Shown one piece after another: positions 33,929 through 41,745 of a DNA stretch of 64,000 nucleotides (positions are counted from its first letter, which is position 1; every line of letters begins with the position of its first letter). The notes beneath the pieces are model-generated. The model had not been told where the DNA came from. It saw nothing but the letters and a program-made list of their open reading frames with translations, and searched no databases. The position numbers and the translations under genes are program-made. The stretch covers positions 434,001-498,000 of the forward strand of contig NZ_AP026442.1 in the NCBI RefSeq assembly GCF_027923705.1, in the 5' to 3' direction. The stretch is from Cellulomonas sp. NTE-D12. GTDB taxonomy: Bacteria > Actinomycetota > Actinomycetes > Actinomycetales > Cellulomonadaceae.

Positions 33929-35413
33929 GTGCCCCGGTCCCGCGTCGCCCGCCTCGCGGACGCCCAGGTCGCAGCCGCGCTGGCGCAGGTCCGTGCCGAG
34001 CTGGGCATCCCCACGGAGTTCGCCGCGGCGGCGGCCGACGAGGCGGCGACGGCAGCGCGCACGGGACCGTTGGACGTCCCGGGTCGGTCGGTCGCGCGGG
34101 TGGACGCGACCGACCTGCCGCTGCTCACCATCGACCCGACCGGTTCGATGGACCTCGACCAGGCGCTGCACGTCGCACCCGCAGGTGACGGCTGGACCGT
34201 GCACTACGCCATCGCGGACGTCGGCGCTTTCGTCGTCCCGGGAGGCGCCCTGGACACCGAGACCCATGCGCGAGGCACCACCTGCTACGGCCCGGACGGC
34301 ACCGTCCCGCTGCACCCCACGTCCCTGTCGGAGGGCGCCGCGAGCCTGCTCCCGGACCAGGAACGCCCGGCGGTGCTGTGGCGGTTCGACCTGGGAGCCG
34401 ACGGCGAGCCGGCCGCGGTGCACGTCGGCCCCGCCACGGTGCGCAGCCGGGCGCAGCTGGCCTACCCGCAGGCCCAGCGCATGCTCGACGAGCACGAACC
34501 CGGGCCGCTGACCGACGTGCTGGTCGGGGTGCGCGCGGTGGGCCGGCTGCGCGAGCGGGCGGAACGGGACCGCGGCGGGGTGTCGCTCTCGGTGCCGGAG
34601 CAGCAGGTGGCCGCCGACGGCCACGGCGGCTGGACGACGAGCTTCCGGGCGGTCCTGCCGATGGAGCGCTGGAACTCGCAGCTGTCGTTGCTGACCGGCA
34701 TGGCCGCGGCCCGGCTGATGCTCGACGCGGGCGTCGGCCTGCTGCGCACCATGCCGCCGGCGGACGACCGGGACGTCGCGCGGCTGCACCGCACGGCCGC
34801 GGCCCTCGACGTCGACTGGCCCGCCGACGAGCCCTACCCGCACCTGCTGCGGCGCCTGGACTCGGCACACCCGGCGGAGGCCGCGTTCCTCGATGCCGCG
34901 ACCTCGCTGTTCCGCGGCGCGGGCTACGTCGCGTTCGGCGGGTCGGACGGTGCCGCACCCCCGACGGGGTCCGCCGCCCGGCACGCGGCCATCGCGGCGC
35001 CCTACGCCCACGTCACCGCACCGTTGCGCCGCCTCGCGGACAGGTACGCCTCGGAGATCGCGATCGCGGCGTGCGCGGGGTCGGCGGTGCCGGAGTGGGT
35101 CCGCGCGGCGCTGCCCGCTCTGCCGTCGGTGATGGGCCGCACCGGTCAGCGGGCCGCCGCCTACGACCGCGAGGGGACCGACGTGGTGGAGGCGGCGGTG
35201 CTGGCGCCGCGGGTGGGTGGCACCTTCGACGGCGTGGTGGTCGACCGGCGGGACGCCGAGCCGACACGCGGCGAGCTGGTGGTGCGGCACCCGGCGGTGC
35301 GGGCCCGGATCGAGGCCGACGACGGTGCCGACCTCCCGCTCGGCGTGCCGGTCCACGCGCGGCTGGCCGAGGCGTCGGTGCCCCGGCGCACCGTGCTGTT
35401 CCGGCTGCCCTGA
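33929..35413 (+). CDS. RNB domain ribonuclease (RNase II family, catalytic domain only)
   Basis: A 494-residue 3'-5' exoribonuclease candidate. The RNB catalytic signature is TIDPTGSMDLDQALH, with the closely spaced acidic residues that bind the two metals. Also conserved are YAIADVGAFV, YGPDGTVPLHPTSLSEGAASLLPDQ-like segments and HAAIAAPYAHVTAPLRRLADRY. N-terminal cold-shock and C-terminal S1 RNA-binding domains of RNase R are absent, as in other short actinobacterial RNB proteins. GTG 33929 follows GAGGGG, 15 bases after purL, so it may be co-transcribed with it. Confidence 0.9.
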   Translation: MPRSRVARLADAQVAAALAQVRAELGIPTEFAAAAADEAATAARTGPLDVPGRSVARVDATDLPLLTIDPTGSMDLDQALHVAPAGDGWTVHYAIADVGAFVVPGGALDTETHARGTTCYGPDGTVPLHPTSLSEGAASLLPDQERPAVLWRFDLGADGEPAAVHVGPATVRSRAQLAYPQAQRMLDEHEPGPLTDVLVGVRAVGRLRERAERDRGGVSLSVPEQQVAADGHGGWTTSFRAVLPMERWNSQLSLLTGMAAARLMLDAGVGLLRTMPPADDRDVARLHRTAAALDVDWPADEPYPHLLRRLDSAHPAEAAFLDAATSLFRGAGYVAFGGSDGAAPPTGSAARHAAIAAPYAHVTAPLRRLADRYASEIAIAACAGSAVPEWVRAALPALPSVMGRTGQRAAAYDREGTDVVEAAVLAPRVGGTFDGVVVDRRDAEPTRGELVVRHPAVRARIEADDGADLPLGVPVHARLAEASVPRRTVLFRLP

Positions 35414-35464
35414 CCGGCCCCCGAGTCGGCCGAAATCCGCTCGCCCGCGCCGTCGGCGCACTCC

Positions 35465-35470
35465 TACGGT
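35465..35470 (+). promoter_or_regulatory. -10 box (TACGGT) six bases before rsgA
   Basis: TACGGT, six bases, ATG at 35477, without an SD: an exact leaderless-type arrangement. Confidence 0.6.
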
Positions 35471-35476
35471 CGTCGC

Positions 35477-36574
35477 ATGGACACCGTCCGAGTGGTGCGC
35501 GCCGACCGCGGCGCCGTCCTCGTCGTGCCCGCGGACGTGCCGCAGCGGCCGACGGACCAGCGACACCCGGGCGCCGACCAGGCCCTCGACACGATGGACT
35601 CAGCCGCTCCGGTGCGCGTCCCGCTCGACCACGACGGCCTCGTCGCCGACCAGGACGGCGTCCGCCTGCCGCCGACGGTCGGCGACGTGCTGGTCCTCGA
35701 TGCGTCGGCCCCCGGCGACCAGCCGCACGTGCACCACCTCGTGCCTCGCCGCACCGCGCTGGTCCGTGACACCGCCGGCGCCACCTCCCGGGAGCAGGTG
35801 CTCGCGGCGAACGTCGACGTGGTGCTCGTCGTCGAGCACCTCGACCCGGACCCGTCCCTCGGTCGCGTCGAACGTCTGCTGACTCTCGCGTGGCGGTCCG
35901 GCGCCCAGCCGGTGGTCGTGCTGACCAAGTCCGACCTGGTGCCGGACGCCGCGTCGATGGCGGCGGAGGTCGCGTCGGTCGCCCCCGGCGCCCCGGTGCA
36001 CGCCGTCAGCGTGGTCGACGGGTCCGGCCTCGAGGGGCTGCGGGCCCTGCTGCGTCCCGGGACGACCCTCGTCATGGTCGGCCCGTCGGGTGCCGGCAAG
36101 TCCTCCCTGGTCAACGCCCTGGCCGGGCACCCGGTGATGGAGACGGGCGAGCGCCGTGCCGACGGGCGCGGGCGGCACACCACCACCCATCGCGAGCTGG
36201 TGCCCCTGGGCGACGGCGTGCTGCTGATCGACACCCCGGGCGTGCGGGGGATCGGCCTCGTGGCCGATGCCGAGGCGCTGGACGAGACCTTCGCCGACGT
36301 CGTCGCGCTCGCGGCCCGTTGCCGGTTCGCGGACTGCGCGCACCTGTCGGAACCGGGCTGCGCCGTGCTGGCCGCGGTGGAGGACGGCGAGCTGCCGGAG
36401 CGCCGCCTCGAGTCGTGGCGTCGGCTCGCGCGCGAGGCCGCCCACCAGGCTCGCCGGGCAGACGCGCGCCTCGCGGCGCAGGAGCGCGCGCGTGTCCGGC
36501 AGTGGAGCCGTGACGTGCACCGGTCGCTCCGCGAGCGCGACCGGGTCGAGGGGCGCGGCACCGGTCGCCGCTGA
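35477..36574 (+). CDS. rsgA: Ribosome small-subunit-dependent GTPase A
   Basis: A circularly permuted GTPase that checks 30S maturation. In the 365 residues the G4 motif TKSD (150-153) precedes G1 GPSGAGKSS (202-210), the hallmark of circular permutation. G3 is IDTPGVRGIGL. Zinc ligands follow in CRFADCAHLSEPGCAV. An N-terminal OB-like part (about 45-110) should bind rRNA. The C-terminal tail is Arg-rich. It has its own leaderless-type promoter. Confidence 0.94.
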   Translation: MDTVRVVRADRGAVLVVPADVPQRPTDQRHPGADQALDTMDSAAPVRVPLDHDGLVADQDGVRLPPTVGDVLVLDASAPGDQPHVHHLVPRRTALVRDTAGATSREQVLAANVDVVLVVEHLDPDPSLGRVERLLTLAWRSGAQPVVVLTKSDLVPDAASMAAEVASVAPGAPVHAVSVVDGSGLEGLRALLRPGTTLVMVGPSGAGKSSLVNALAGHPVMETGERRADGRGRHTTTHRELVPLGDGVLLIDTPGVRGIGLVADAEALDETFADVVALAARCRFADCAHLSEPGCAVLAAVEDGELPERRLESWRRLAREAAHQARRADARLAAQERARVRQWSRDVHRSLRERDRVEGRGTGRR

Positions 36575-36606
36575 GCCCGCGGCGTCGGTGGTCGGGTCAG
36601 GGAGCC

Positions 36607-36632
36607 GGGCCAGGAAGTCGGGCCAGGAAGTC
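36607..36632. repeat. Tandem 13-bp repeat GGGCCAGGAAGTC in the rsgA-SCP gap
   Basis: Two perfect copies, with a degenerate third beginning at 36633 (GGGCAAGGGGCC). Non-coding, 63 bases before the next start. Confidence 0.7.
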
Positions 36633-36694
36633 GGGCAAGGGGCCGGGCTCGCCCCGGGGCGGTCGCGCGTCCGCGACCGGGGCAGGATGTCCGG

Positions 36695-37075
36695 GTGGCG
36701 GTACGACGCAGGACGGATCCGGCCGACGGGCGGGCGGCACTCGCCGTGTGGCGCGCCGCGCCCGACGAGGTCCCGGTGGGCGCCCGACGCACCGCGGTCC
36801 GGTTCACCCTCGAGGAGCTGGCCGACGTCGCACCCGGCAACTCGGTCGAGGTGCGCGTCCCGCCGGACGGCGCCGTGCAGGCCGTCGCCGGCCCGCGGCA
36901 CACCCGCGGCACCCCGCCGAACGTCGTCGAGACCGACCCCGACACCTGGCTCCGCCTCGCGACGGGTGCGCTGACGTGGACGGACGCCGTCGCCCAGGGG
37001 AGGGTGCACGCGTCGGGCGCCCGCGCCGACCTCGCCGACTGGCTGCCGCTCCAGGCTGCCCGCCCCCGCGCCTGA
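36695..37075 (+). CDS. Sterol carrier (SCP2-like) family small protein
   Basis: A 126-residue protein. VRFTLEELADVAPGNSVEVRVPP and the later ALTWTDAVAQGRVHASGARADLADWLPL match the SCP2-like family often encoded next to purF in actinobacteria. SCP2 folds bind lipids or serve as C-terminal modules; the free-standing form has no proven function. GTG 36695 has CAGGAT six bases upstream and no SD. Placed between rsgA and a small membrane protein. Confidence 0.72.
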   Translation: MAVRRRTDPADGRAALAVWRAAPDEVPVGARRTAVRFTLEELADVAPGNSVEVRVPPDGAVQAVAGPRHTRGTPPNVVETDPDTWLRLATGALTWTDAVAQGRVHASGARADLADWLPLQAARPRA

Positions 37076-37083
37076 GTCCCGCC

Positions 37084-37089
37084 TAGGAT
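37084..37089 (+). promoter_or_regulatory. -10 box (TAGGAT) six bases before the 37096 gene
   Basis: TAGGAT, six bases, GTG at 37096; no SD. The box directly follows the stop of the SCP gene (37075). Confidence 0.6.
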
Positions 37090-37095
37090 CGCCGC

Positions 37096-37590
37096 GTGCC
37101 GGATCCCCAGCCGACCCCCGAGCCCGACGACACGGCCGTGCCGGACACCGCCGCGACGCCCGCCGACGGCGCTGCGCCCGCCGACACCGCTGCGCCCGCC
37201 GACACCGCTGCGCCCGCCGACTCCACCCTGACAGCCGACGCCGCGGCGCCTGCCGACACCGCTGCGCCCGCCGACACCGCTGCGCCCCCCGCCGACGCCG
37301 CCGTCCCCACGGAGGACGAGCTGCTCCGCACCGCCGTGCCGGCCACCGTCCGCCACGCACCCCGCTACAGCGCCTTCCTCACCACCGGCACCCTGGTCGG
37401 CCTCGTCGTCGGCCTGATCGTCGCCGTGCTGCTGGCCGACGGCTCCGTCAGCAGCACCGGCGGTGTGCTGCCGTTCCTCGGCGGCTCCAACGGCGTCCGC
37501 CTGCTCTCGGCGCTGTCCGGTGCCGTGCTCGGCCTGGGCATCGGTGCCGGTCTCGCCCTGTGGGCCGACCGGCGGTCGCTGCACCGCTGA
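37096..37590 (+). CDS. Small membrane protein with Ala-Pro-Asp-Thr repeat N-terminus
   Basis: A 164-residue protein of unknown function. Residues about 1-70 are low complexity, with repeated ADTAAPADTAAP units encoded by an 18-bp tandem repeat (about 37165-37290). The C-terminal half has two membrane helices, LTTGTLVGLVVGLIVAVLLAD (about 95-115) and a Gly-rich one near the end (GAVLGLGIGAGLALWAD). Two helices around a short loop, directly before purF, are common in actinobacteria but uncharacterised. The repeat makes the N-terminal length likely to vary. Confidence 0.75.
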   Translation: MPDPQPTPEPDDTAVPDTAATPADGAAPADTAAPADTAAPADSTLTADAAAPADTAAPADTAAPPADAAVPTEDELLRTAVPATVRHAPRYSAFLTTGTLVGLVVGLIVAVLLADGSVSSTGGVLPFLGGSNGVRLLSALSGAVLGLGIGAGLALWADRRSLHR

Positions 37591-37628
37591 GGTCGGATCC
37601 GCCGTCGCCCCTGTGCGACCATGGTCGC

Positions 37629-39176
37629 GTGGCCCCCCGCGCGGACGGACGCTTGTCCCACGACCTGCTGCCGAACGAGAAGGGCCCGCAGGACGCCTGC
37701 GGGGTCTTCGGTGTCTGGGCTCCCGGCGAGGAGGTCGCCAAGCTCACCTACTTCGGCCTGTACGCGTTGCAGCACCGCGGCCAGGAGTCGGCGGGCATCG
37801 CGACCAGCGACGGCCGGCACCTGCTGGTCTACAAGGACATGGGCCTGGTGTCCCAGGTGTTCGACGAGACGGCGCTCAACGCGCTGACCGGGCACATCGC
37901 CATCGGCCACACCCGCTACTCGACCACGGGCGCCTCCACCTGGGAGAACGCGCAGCCCACGCTCGGCGCCACCGCCGGCGGCACCGTCGCCCTGGGCCAC
38001 AACGGCAACCTGACCAACACCGCCGAGCTGATCGAGCTGGTCGCCGAGCGGTACGGCAGCAAGCGCCGTGGGGAGCTCGCCCGCGGCAACACCACCGACA
38101 CCGCCCTGGTCACGGCCCTGCTGGCCGGCGACCCGGACCACACCCTCGAGGCGACGGCGCTCGAGGTGCTGCCCCGCCTGCGAGGCGCGTTCAGCCTCGT
38201 CTTCATGGACGAGACCACCCTCTACGCCGCCCGTGACCCGCAGGGTGTCCGGCCGCTGGTGCTCGGCCGCCTCGAGCGCGGCTGGGTGGTCGCCTCCGAG
38301 ACGCCGGCGCTCGACATCGTCGGTGCGTCCTACGTCCGGGAGGTCGAGCCCGGCGAGTTCCTGGCGATCGACGCCGACGGGCTGCGCAGCAGCCGGCTCG
38401 CGACGCCGGACCGTGCCGGCTGCATCTTCGAGTACGTGTACCTCGCCCGTCCGGACACGACGATCGCGGGCCGGTCGGTGCACGCGTCGCGCGTGGACAT
38501 GGGCCGGCAGCTCGCCATCGAGCACCCGGTCGAGGCCGACCTGGTGATCCCGGTCCCGGAGTCCGGCACTCCTGCCGCGGTCGGCTACGCGCAGCAGTCC
38601 GGCATCCCGTTCGGTCAGGGGCTGACCAAGAACGCCTACGTCGGCCGCACGTTCATCCAGCCGTCGCAGACGCTGCGCCAGCTCGGCATCCGACTCAAGC
38701 TCAACCCGCTGCGCGAGGTGATCCGCGGCAAGCGGCTGGTCGTCGTCGACGACTCGATCGTCCGCGGCAACACCCAGCGCGCCCTGATCCGCATGCTCCG
38801 GGAGGCCGGTGCCGCCGAGGTGCACGTGCGGATCAGCTCCCCACCGGTGAAGTGGCCGTGCTTCTACGGCATCGACTTCGCCTCCCGCGCCGAGCTGATC
38901 GCCAACGGGCTGGCCGTCGACGAGATCGCCGCGTCGCTGGGCGCCGACTCGCTCGGCTACATCTCCATCGAGGGTCTCGTCGAGGCGACCGAGCAGCCGG
39001 TCGGCCAGCTGTGCACCGCCTGCTTCACCGGGAAGTACCCGATCCCGCTGCCGCCGGACGACCGGCTGGCCAAGAACCTGGTCGACCAGCAGCAGCTGCC
39101 CCTCGGCTCGCCCGAGGACGGGCTGGTCACCCTCATCCCCAGCGCCGGCGCGGCCGGTGCGCTGGAGCACCCGTGA
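37629..39176 (+). CDS. purF: Amidophosphoribosyltransferase
   Basis: It makes 5-phosphoribosylamine from PRPP and glutamine, the committed step of purine synthesis. The 515 residues start with a short propeptide ending just before Cys24 (DACGVFGVW), the glutaminase nucleophile exposed by processing. YALQHRGQESAGI, GHTRYSTTGAS and HNGNLTN belong to the Ntn domain. The phosphoribosyltransferase domain has VVVDDSIVRGNTQ, the PRPP loop. CxxC-type cysteines near the C-terminus (LCTACFTGKYP) fit the Fe-S-type PurF. Start GTG 37629 (or TTG 37653) is chosen for a normal propeptide; GACCAT lies six bases before GTG. Confidence 0.96.
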   Translation: MAPRADGRLSHDLLPNEKGPQDACGVFGVWAPGEEVAKLTYFGLYALQHRGQESAGIATSDGRHLLVYKDMGLVSQVFDETALNALTGHIAIGHTRYSTTGASTWENAQPTLGATAGGTVALGHNGNLTNTAELIELVAERYGSKRRGELARGNTTDTALVTALLAGDPDHTLEATALEVLPRLRGAFSLVFMDETTLYAARDPQGVRPLVLGRLERGWVVASETPALDIVGASYVREVEPGEFLAIDADGLRSSRLATPDRAGCIFEYVYLARPDTTIAGRSVHASRVDMGRQLAIEHPVEADLVIPVPESGTPAAVGYAQQSGIPFGQGLTKNAYVGRTFIQPSQTLRQLGIRLKLNPLREVIRGKRLVVVDDSIVRGNTQRALIRMLREAGAAEVHVRISSPPVKWPCFYGIDFASRAELIANGLAVDEIAASLGADSLGYISIEGLVEATEQPVGQLCTACFTGKYPIPLPPDDRLAKNLVDQQQLPLGSPEDGLVTLIPSAGAAGALEHP

Positions 39177-40291
39177 CCGGGCACAAGGTCACCTACGCGG
39201 AGGCCGGCGTCGACGTGCACGCCGGCGACAAGGCCGTCGAGCTGATGCGCGAGGCGGTGCGCGCAACGCAGGGTGCCGAGGTGGTCGGTGGGGTCGGTGG
39301 CTTCGCCGGCCTGTTCGACGCGTCGGCGCTGCTCGGCTACCGCCGGCCCCTGCTGGCCACGTCGACCGACGGCGTCGGTACCAAGGTGGCCGTCGCCCAG
39401 GCTCTCGACCGGCACGACACCATCGGCTTCGACCTGGTCGGCATGGTGGTCGACGACATCGCCGTGGTCGGTGCGAAGCCCCTGTTCATGACCGACTACA
39501 TCGCCTGCGGCAAGGTGGTCCCGGAGCGGATCGCCCAGATCGTCCGCGGCATCGCGGCCGCCTGCCAGGTGGCCGGCACGGCACTGGTCGGTGGTGAGAC
39601 GGCCGAGCACCCGGGGCTGCTCGCGCCCGACGAGTACGACGTGGCCGGCGCCGCGACCGGTGTGGTCGAGGCGGACGGCCTGCTGGGTCCGCACCGGGTC
39701 GAGTCCGGAGACGTGCTGATCGCCCTCGGGTCCAGCGGGCTGCACTCCAACGGGTACTCGCTGGTGCGCCGGGTCATCGAGGTGTCCGGCTGGCGGTTCG
39801 ACCGGTACGTCGACGAGCTCGGCCGCACGATCGGCGAGGAGCTGCTCGAACCCACCCGCGTCTACGCCGCCGACTGCCTCGCGCTGACGGAGCGCGCCGC
39901 GGGCGGGATGCACGCGTTCAGCCACGTCACCGGCGGAGGGCTCGCCGCCAACCTGGCCCGGGTGCTGCCGACCAGCTCCGTGGCAGAGGTGTCCCGCGCC
40001 GGCTGGCAGCTGCCGCCGGTGTTCTCCCTGGTGCAGCGCCTCGGCGAGGTGCCGTGGAACGACCTCGAGTCGACCCTGAACCTGGGGGTCGGCATGGTCG
40101 CCGTCGTCGCGCCGGACGCCGCCGCCGGTGTGCTGTCCCACGCGGGCGAGCTCGGGCTGCCCGCGTGGGAGCTGGGCAGCATCCGGCCGTTCGACGCGGA
40201 GCGCGACGTGCCCGGGACGCCGGACCTGGTCAGCGGCACCAAGGGCGTGCAGGGCGGAGCCGTCCTGATGTCGGGCAGCTACCGCGTCTGA
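39173..40291 (+). CDS. purM: Phosphoribosylformylglycinamidine cyclo-ligase (AIR synthetase)
   Basis: It converts FGAM to AIR with ATP. The 372 residues show TYAEAGVDVHAGDKAVELM at the N-terminus, STDGVGTKV, GMVVDDIAVVGAKPLFMTDYIACG, VGGETAEHPG, and HVTGGGLAANLARVLP plus LNLGVGM in the second domain. The order purF-purM is standard. GTG 39173 overlaps the purF stop (GTGA), so the two are translationally coupled. Confidence 0.97.
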   Translation: MTGHKVTYAEAGVDVHAGDKAVELMREAVRATQGAEVVGGVGGFAGLFDASALLGYRRPLLATSTDGVGTKVAVAQALDRHDTIGFDLVGMVVDDIAVVGAKPLFMTDYIACGKVVPERIAQIVRGIAAACQVAGTALVGGETAEHPGLLAPDEYDVAGAATGVVEADGLLGPHRVESGDVLIALGSSGLHSNGYSLVRRVIEVSGWRFDRYVDELGRTIGEELLEPTRVYAADCLALTERAAGGMHAFSHVTGGGLAANLARVLPTSSVAEVSRAGWQLPPVFSLVQRLGEVPWNDLESTLNLGVGMVAVVAPDAAAGVLSHAGELGLPAWELGSIRPFDAERDVPGTPDLVSGTKGVQGGAVLMSGSYRV

Positions 40292-40397
40292 GGGACGCGT
40301 CGCCGGCGGGTCACGGCCTGACCCCAGGGTCGCCTCGCCAGCGGAGAGCGGTACCGGCAGCTCGCCCGCCGCTCAGGCGGTGCGGGCCGGACACCGA

Positions 40398-40422
40398 ACG
40401 ACGACCGTTCAGCGGTCGTCGT
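40398..40422. terminator. 10-bp hairpin between purM and the DUF3073 gene
   Basis: ACGACGACCG / CGGTCGTCGT with a TTCAG loop. It overlaps the stop codon of the convergent DUF3073 gene (TCA at 40409-40411). Plausible as a purM terminator on the plus strand; no T tract. Confidence 0.5.
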
Positions 40423-40621
40423 CGTCCTCGTCGTCCGAGGACCAGCTCTTCCACGAAGGGTTGGTCTCCTCGCTCACCGGGGGACGGGTCTCGGTGACGA
40501 GATCGTTGTGGCCACGCGACGAGAGCTCCTGCTCGAGAGCCCTGTAGTTGGTGTCCGGGCTGAAGTACTTCAGCTCCCGGGCCACCTTCGTCTGCTTAGC
40601 CTTCTGACGGCCGCGCCCCAT
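40409..40621 (-). CDS. DUF3073 family protein
   Basis: A 70-residue actinobacteria-specific protein. The conserved start MGRGRQKAKQTKVARELKYF and the block SPDTNYRALEQEL are diagnostic. The tail is strongly acidic (DDEDDDDR). The Lys/Arg-rich N-terminus with an acidic C-terminus suggests nucleic-acid or ribosome contact, but the function is unknown. ATG 40621 has GAGGGGGT upstream on the minus strand. Its neighbour across the large intergenic region is bldC, a widely conserved actinobacterial pairing. Confidence 0.93.
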   Translation of the reverse strand: MGRGRQKAKQTKVARELKYFSPDTNYRALEQELSSRGHNDLVTETRPPVSEETNPSWKSWSSDDEDDDDR

Positions 40622-40824
40622 GGCATCGACCCCCTCTAACGTGGAAGCGGGGCGGCTCCGTGCTCACACGTGCGGCCCCGGGGTGCTGTTTCGTCTGTTC
40701 GCAGGGCAACGCTACATGGTCCGTGAGCATTCCGACCACCGAGCCCCGGCGCCCTGGACCGGAGCCGGACCGGAGCCGCAGGCGGCCAGGACCTCCGTCC
40801 CCGAGTGTGACGAAGGTCGCACGC

Positions 40825-40851
40825 GACTTGTGGTGAACTGCGCCACAAGTC
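40825..40851. promoter_or_regulatory. Inverted repeat GACTTGTGG-N9-CCACAAGTC
   Basis: Perfect 9-bp arms. With an inner wobble it can form an 11-bp RNA stem with a five-base loop. It lies about 205 bp upstream of DUF3073 and about 270 bp upstream of bldC. It is a candidate operator or RNA hairpin. Confidence 0.6.
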
Positions 40852-40965
40852 CGGCATGGTGCGGTATAGGCGGCCGATCGCCGGATGTACCGTTGGCGGC
40901 GAGTCGGGTAGTTCGTCCCTCTCTGGCACTCTGACGAGGACTTCCGTGCGCCGGTCAGCCCAGCG

Positions 40966-41001
40966 GTGACTGATGTCACAGCTGTGTCACCCATATGGGT
41001 G
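40966..41001. promoter_or_regulatory. Three adjacent palindromes upstream of bldC
   Basis: GTGAC-TGAT-GTCAC (40966-40979), CACAGCTGTG (40977-40986) and CACCCATATGGGTG (40988-41001) follow each other within 36 bp, the first two overlapping by three bases. All are perfect. GTGAC/GTCAC recalls Crp/Fnr-type half-sites, but the spacer of four is too short for the classical TGTGA-N6-TCACA. The end is 118 bp before the bldC ATG. Confidence 0.7.
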
Positions 41002-41039
41002 GCAAAGTGGCCCCGTACGAAGTGCGGCATCTGAGGCAT

Positions 41040-41056
41040 ACGTCCATGCTGGACGT
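41040..41056. promoter_or_regulatory. Palindrome ACGTCCA-TGC-TGGACGT upstream of bldC
   Basis: Perfect 7-bp arms around TGC, 63 bp before the bldC start. A half-site copy (ACGTCCA) recurs at 41111-41117 just before the ATG. Confidence 0.6.
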
Positions 41057-41119
41057 GTGAGGCAAGAGGGGGAGCGACCTGCAGGCTCAGTCCCAGGTCC
41101 GTCAGGAGGTACGTCCAGG

Positions 41120-41326
41120 ATGTCGTCCAACCACGTCGACCCCGAGACACTGCTCACGCCATCGGAGGTCGCGAGCCTGTTTCGGGTCGACCCCAAGACC
41201 GTGACGCGGTGGGCGAAGGCCGGCAAGCTCTCGTCCATCCGGACCCTGGGCGGCCACCGCCGCTACCGCGAGTCCGAGGTGCGGGGCCTGCTCGACGGCC
41301 TGCCGCAGCAGCGCCAGGTCGACTGA
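41120..41326 (+). CDS. bldC: BldC family transcriptional regulator
   Basis: A 68-residue MerR-like DNA-binding protein consisting of a single winged HTH. LLTPSEVASLFRVDPKTVTRWAKAG is the HTH and TLGGHRRYRESEVRGLL the wing and last helix, nearly identical to the BldC consensus. BldC binds direct repeats cooperatively and, in Streptomyces, delays sporulation; in non-sporulating relatives the target set is unknown. ATG 41120; the GGAGG at 41105-41109 provides an SD (spacing ten). The long upstream region with palindromes suggests complex control. Confidence 0.95.
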   Translation: MSSNHVDPETLLTPSEVASLFRVDPKTVTRWAKAGKLSSIRTLGGHRRYRESEVRGLLDGLPQQRQVD

Positions 41327-41339
41327 GAGCTGTACGGGA

Positions 41340-41364
41340 CGCCGGACGAGGTCCGGCGTCCATC
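41340..41364 (+). terminator. Terminator after bldC
   Basis: Perfect 11-bp stem GGACGCCGGAC / GTCCGGCGTCC with a GAG loop, 13 bases after the bldC stop, then ATCGAG. Confidence 0.85.
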
Positions 41365-41445
41365 GAGCTGCGCGCCACCGCCGCTCCGGCCAGAGCCGGC
41401 AGGAGCAGGTCGTGCCGACCGCACCGCCACCGGCACGAGGCGGAC

Positions 41446-41745
41446 TCAGTGCCGAGCGATCCGCCGCACCACGCCGGTCACCAGCAGCACCGCCACCGCA
41501 CCGGCGAGCCCCAGCACCACCCGCGCCCGCTTGCGCGCCTCGGGTGCGGCCGAGGGATCCGTCGCGTCGGCCACCAGCCGCTTGCCCTCCGCGACGGCTC
41601 GCTCAGCCTGCGTCTTGGGGTTCAGCCGGTCGGCCAGCTCGTCCACCGTCGCCGCGAGCTCCCCGCGCGTGAGCTCGAGCTCCGCTTCCAGCGCCTTCAT
41701 GCGCTCGGACGTGCCCAGCTTCGGTGTTGCGCTCGAGTCGCTCAT
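41446..41745 (-). CDS. DUF3618 family protein
   Basis: A 99-residue protein. The DUF3618 core is ELELTRGELAATVDELADRLNPK, a predicted helix pair, followed by a C-terminal membrane helix (ARVVLGLAGAVAVLLVTGVVRR). The gene's ATG overlaps the stop of the holin-like gene by one base. DUF3618 proteins are nearly always encoded with the holin-X type gene and are thought to be membrane-associated; the role is unknown. Confidence 0.88.
   Translation of the reverse strand: MSDSSATPKLGTSERMKALEAELELTRGELAATVDELADRLNPKTQAERAVAEGKRLVADATDPSAAPEARKRARVVLGLAGAVAVLLVTGVVRRIARH

Larger units (their letters stand above)
40622..41119. other. 498-bp gene-free region between divergent DUF3073 and bldC genes
   Basis: No convincing coding sequence: the short open frames here lack start signals and known motifs. 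It holds a long imperfect hairpin (40825-40851), a run of three palindromes (40966-41001), and a fourth (41040-41056). A minus-strand TAGCGT (40709-40714) could be a -10 for DUF3073, and GTATAGG near 40865 and TACCGT near 40888 could be plus-strand -10 boxes. It is the longest regulatory region in the window. Confidence 0.8.

Noticed and set aside
32543..35566. 1007-codon minus-strand open frame
   Set aside because: Antisense to purL and the RNB gene, both of which have diagnostic motifs.
37165..37290. Possible CRISPR-like repeat array
   Set aside because: Units are 18 bp with no unique spacers and lie inside a coding frame; no cas genes are present.
40620..40934. 104-codon plus-strand frame in the DUF3073-bldC gap
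   Set aside because: No SD or -10 at the right place, no family resemblance, and the region is rich in palindromes typical of regulatory DNA.
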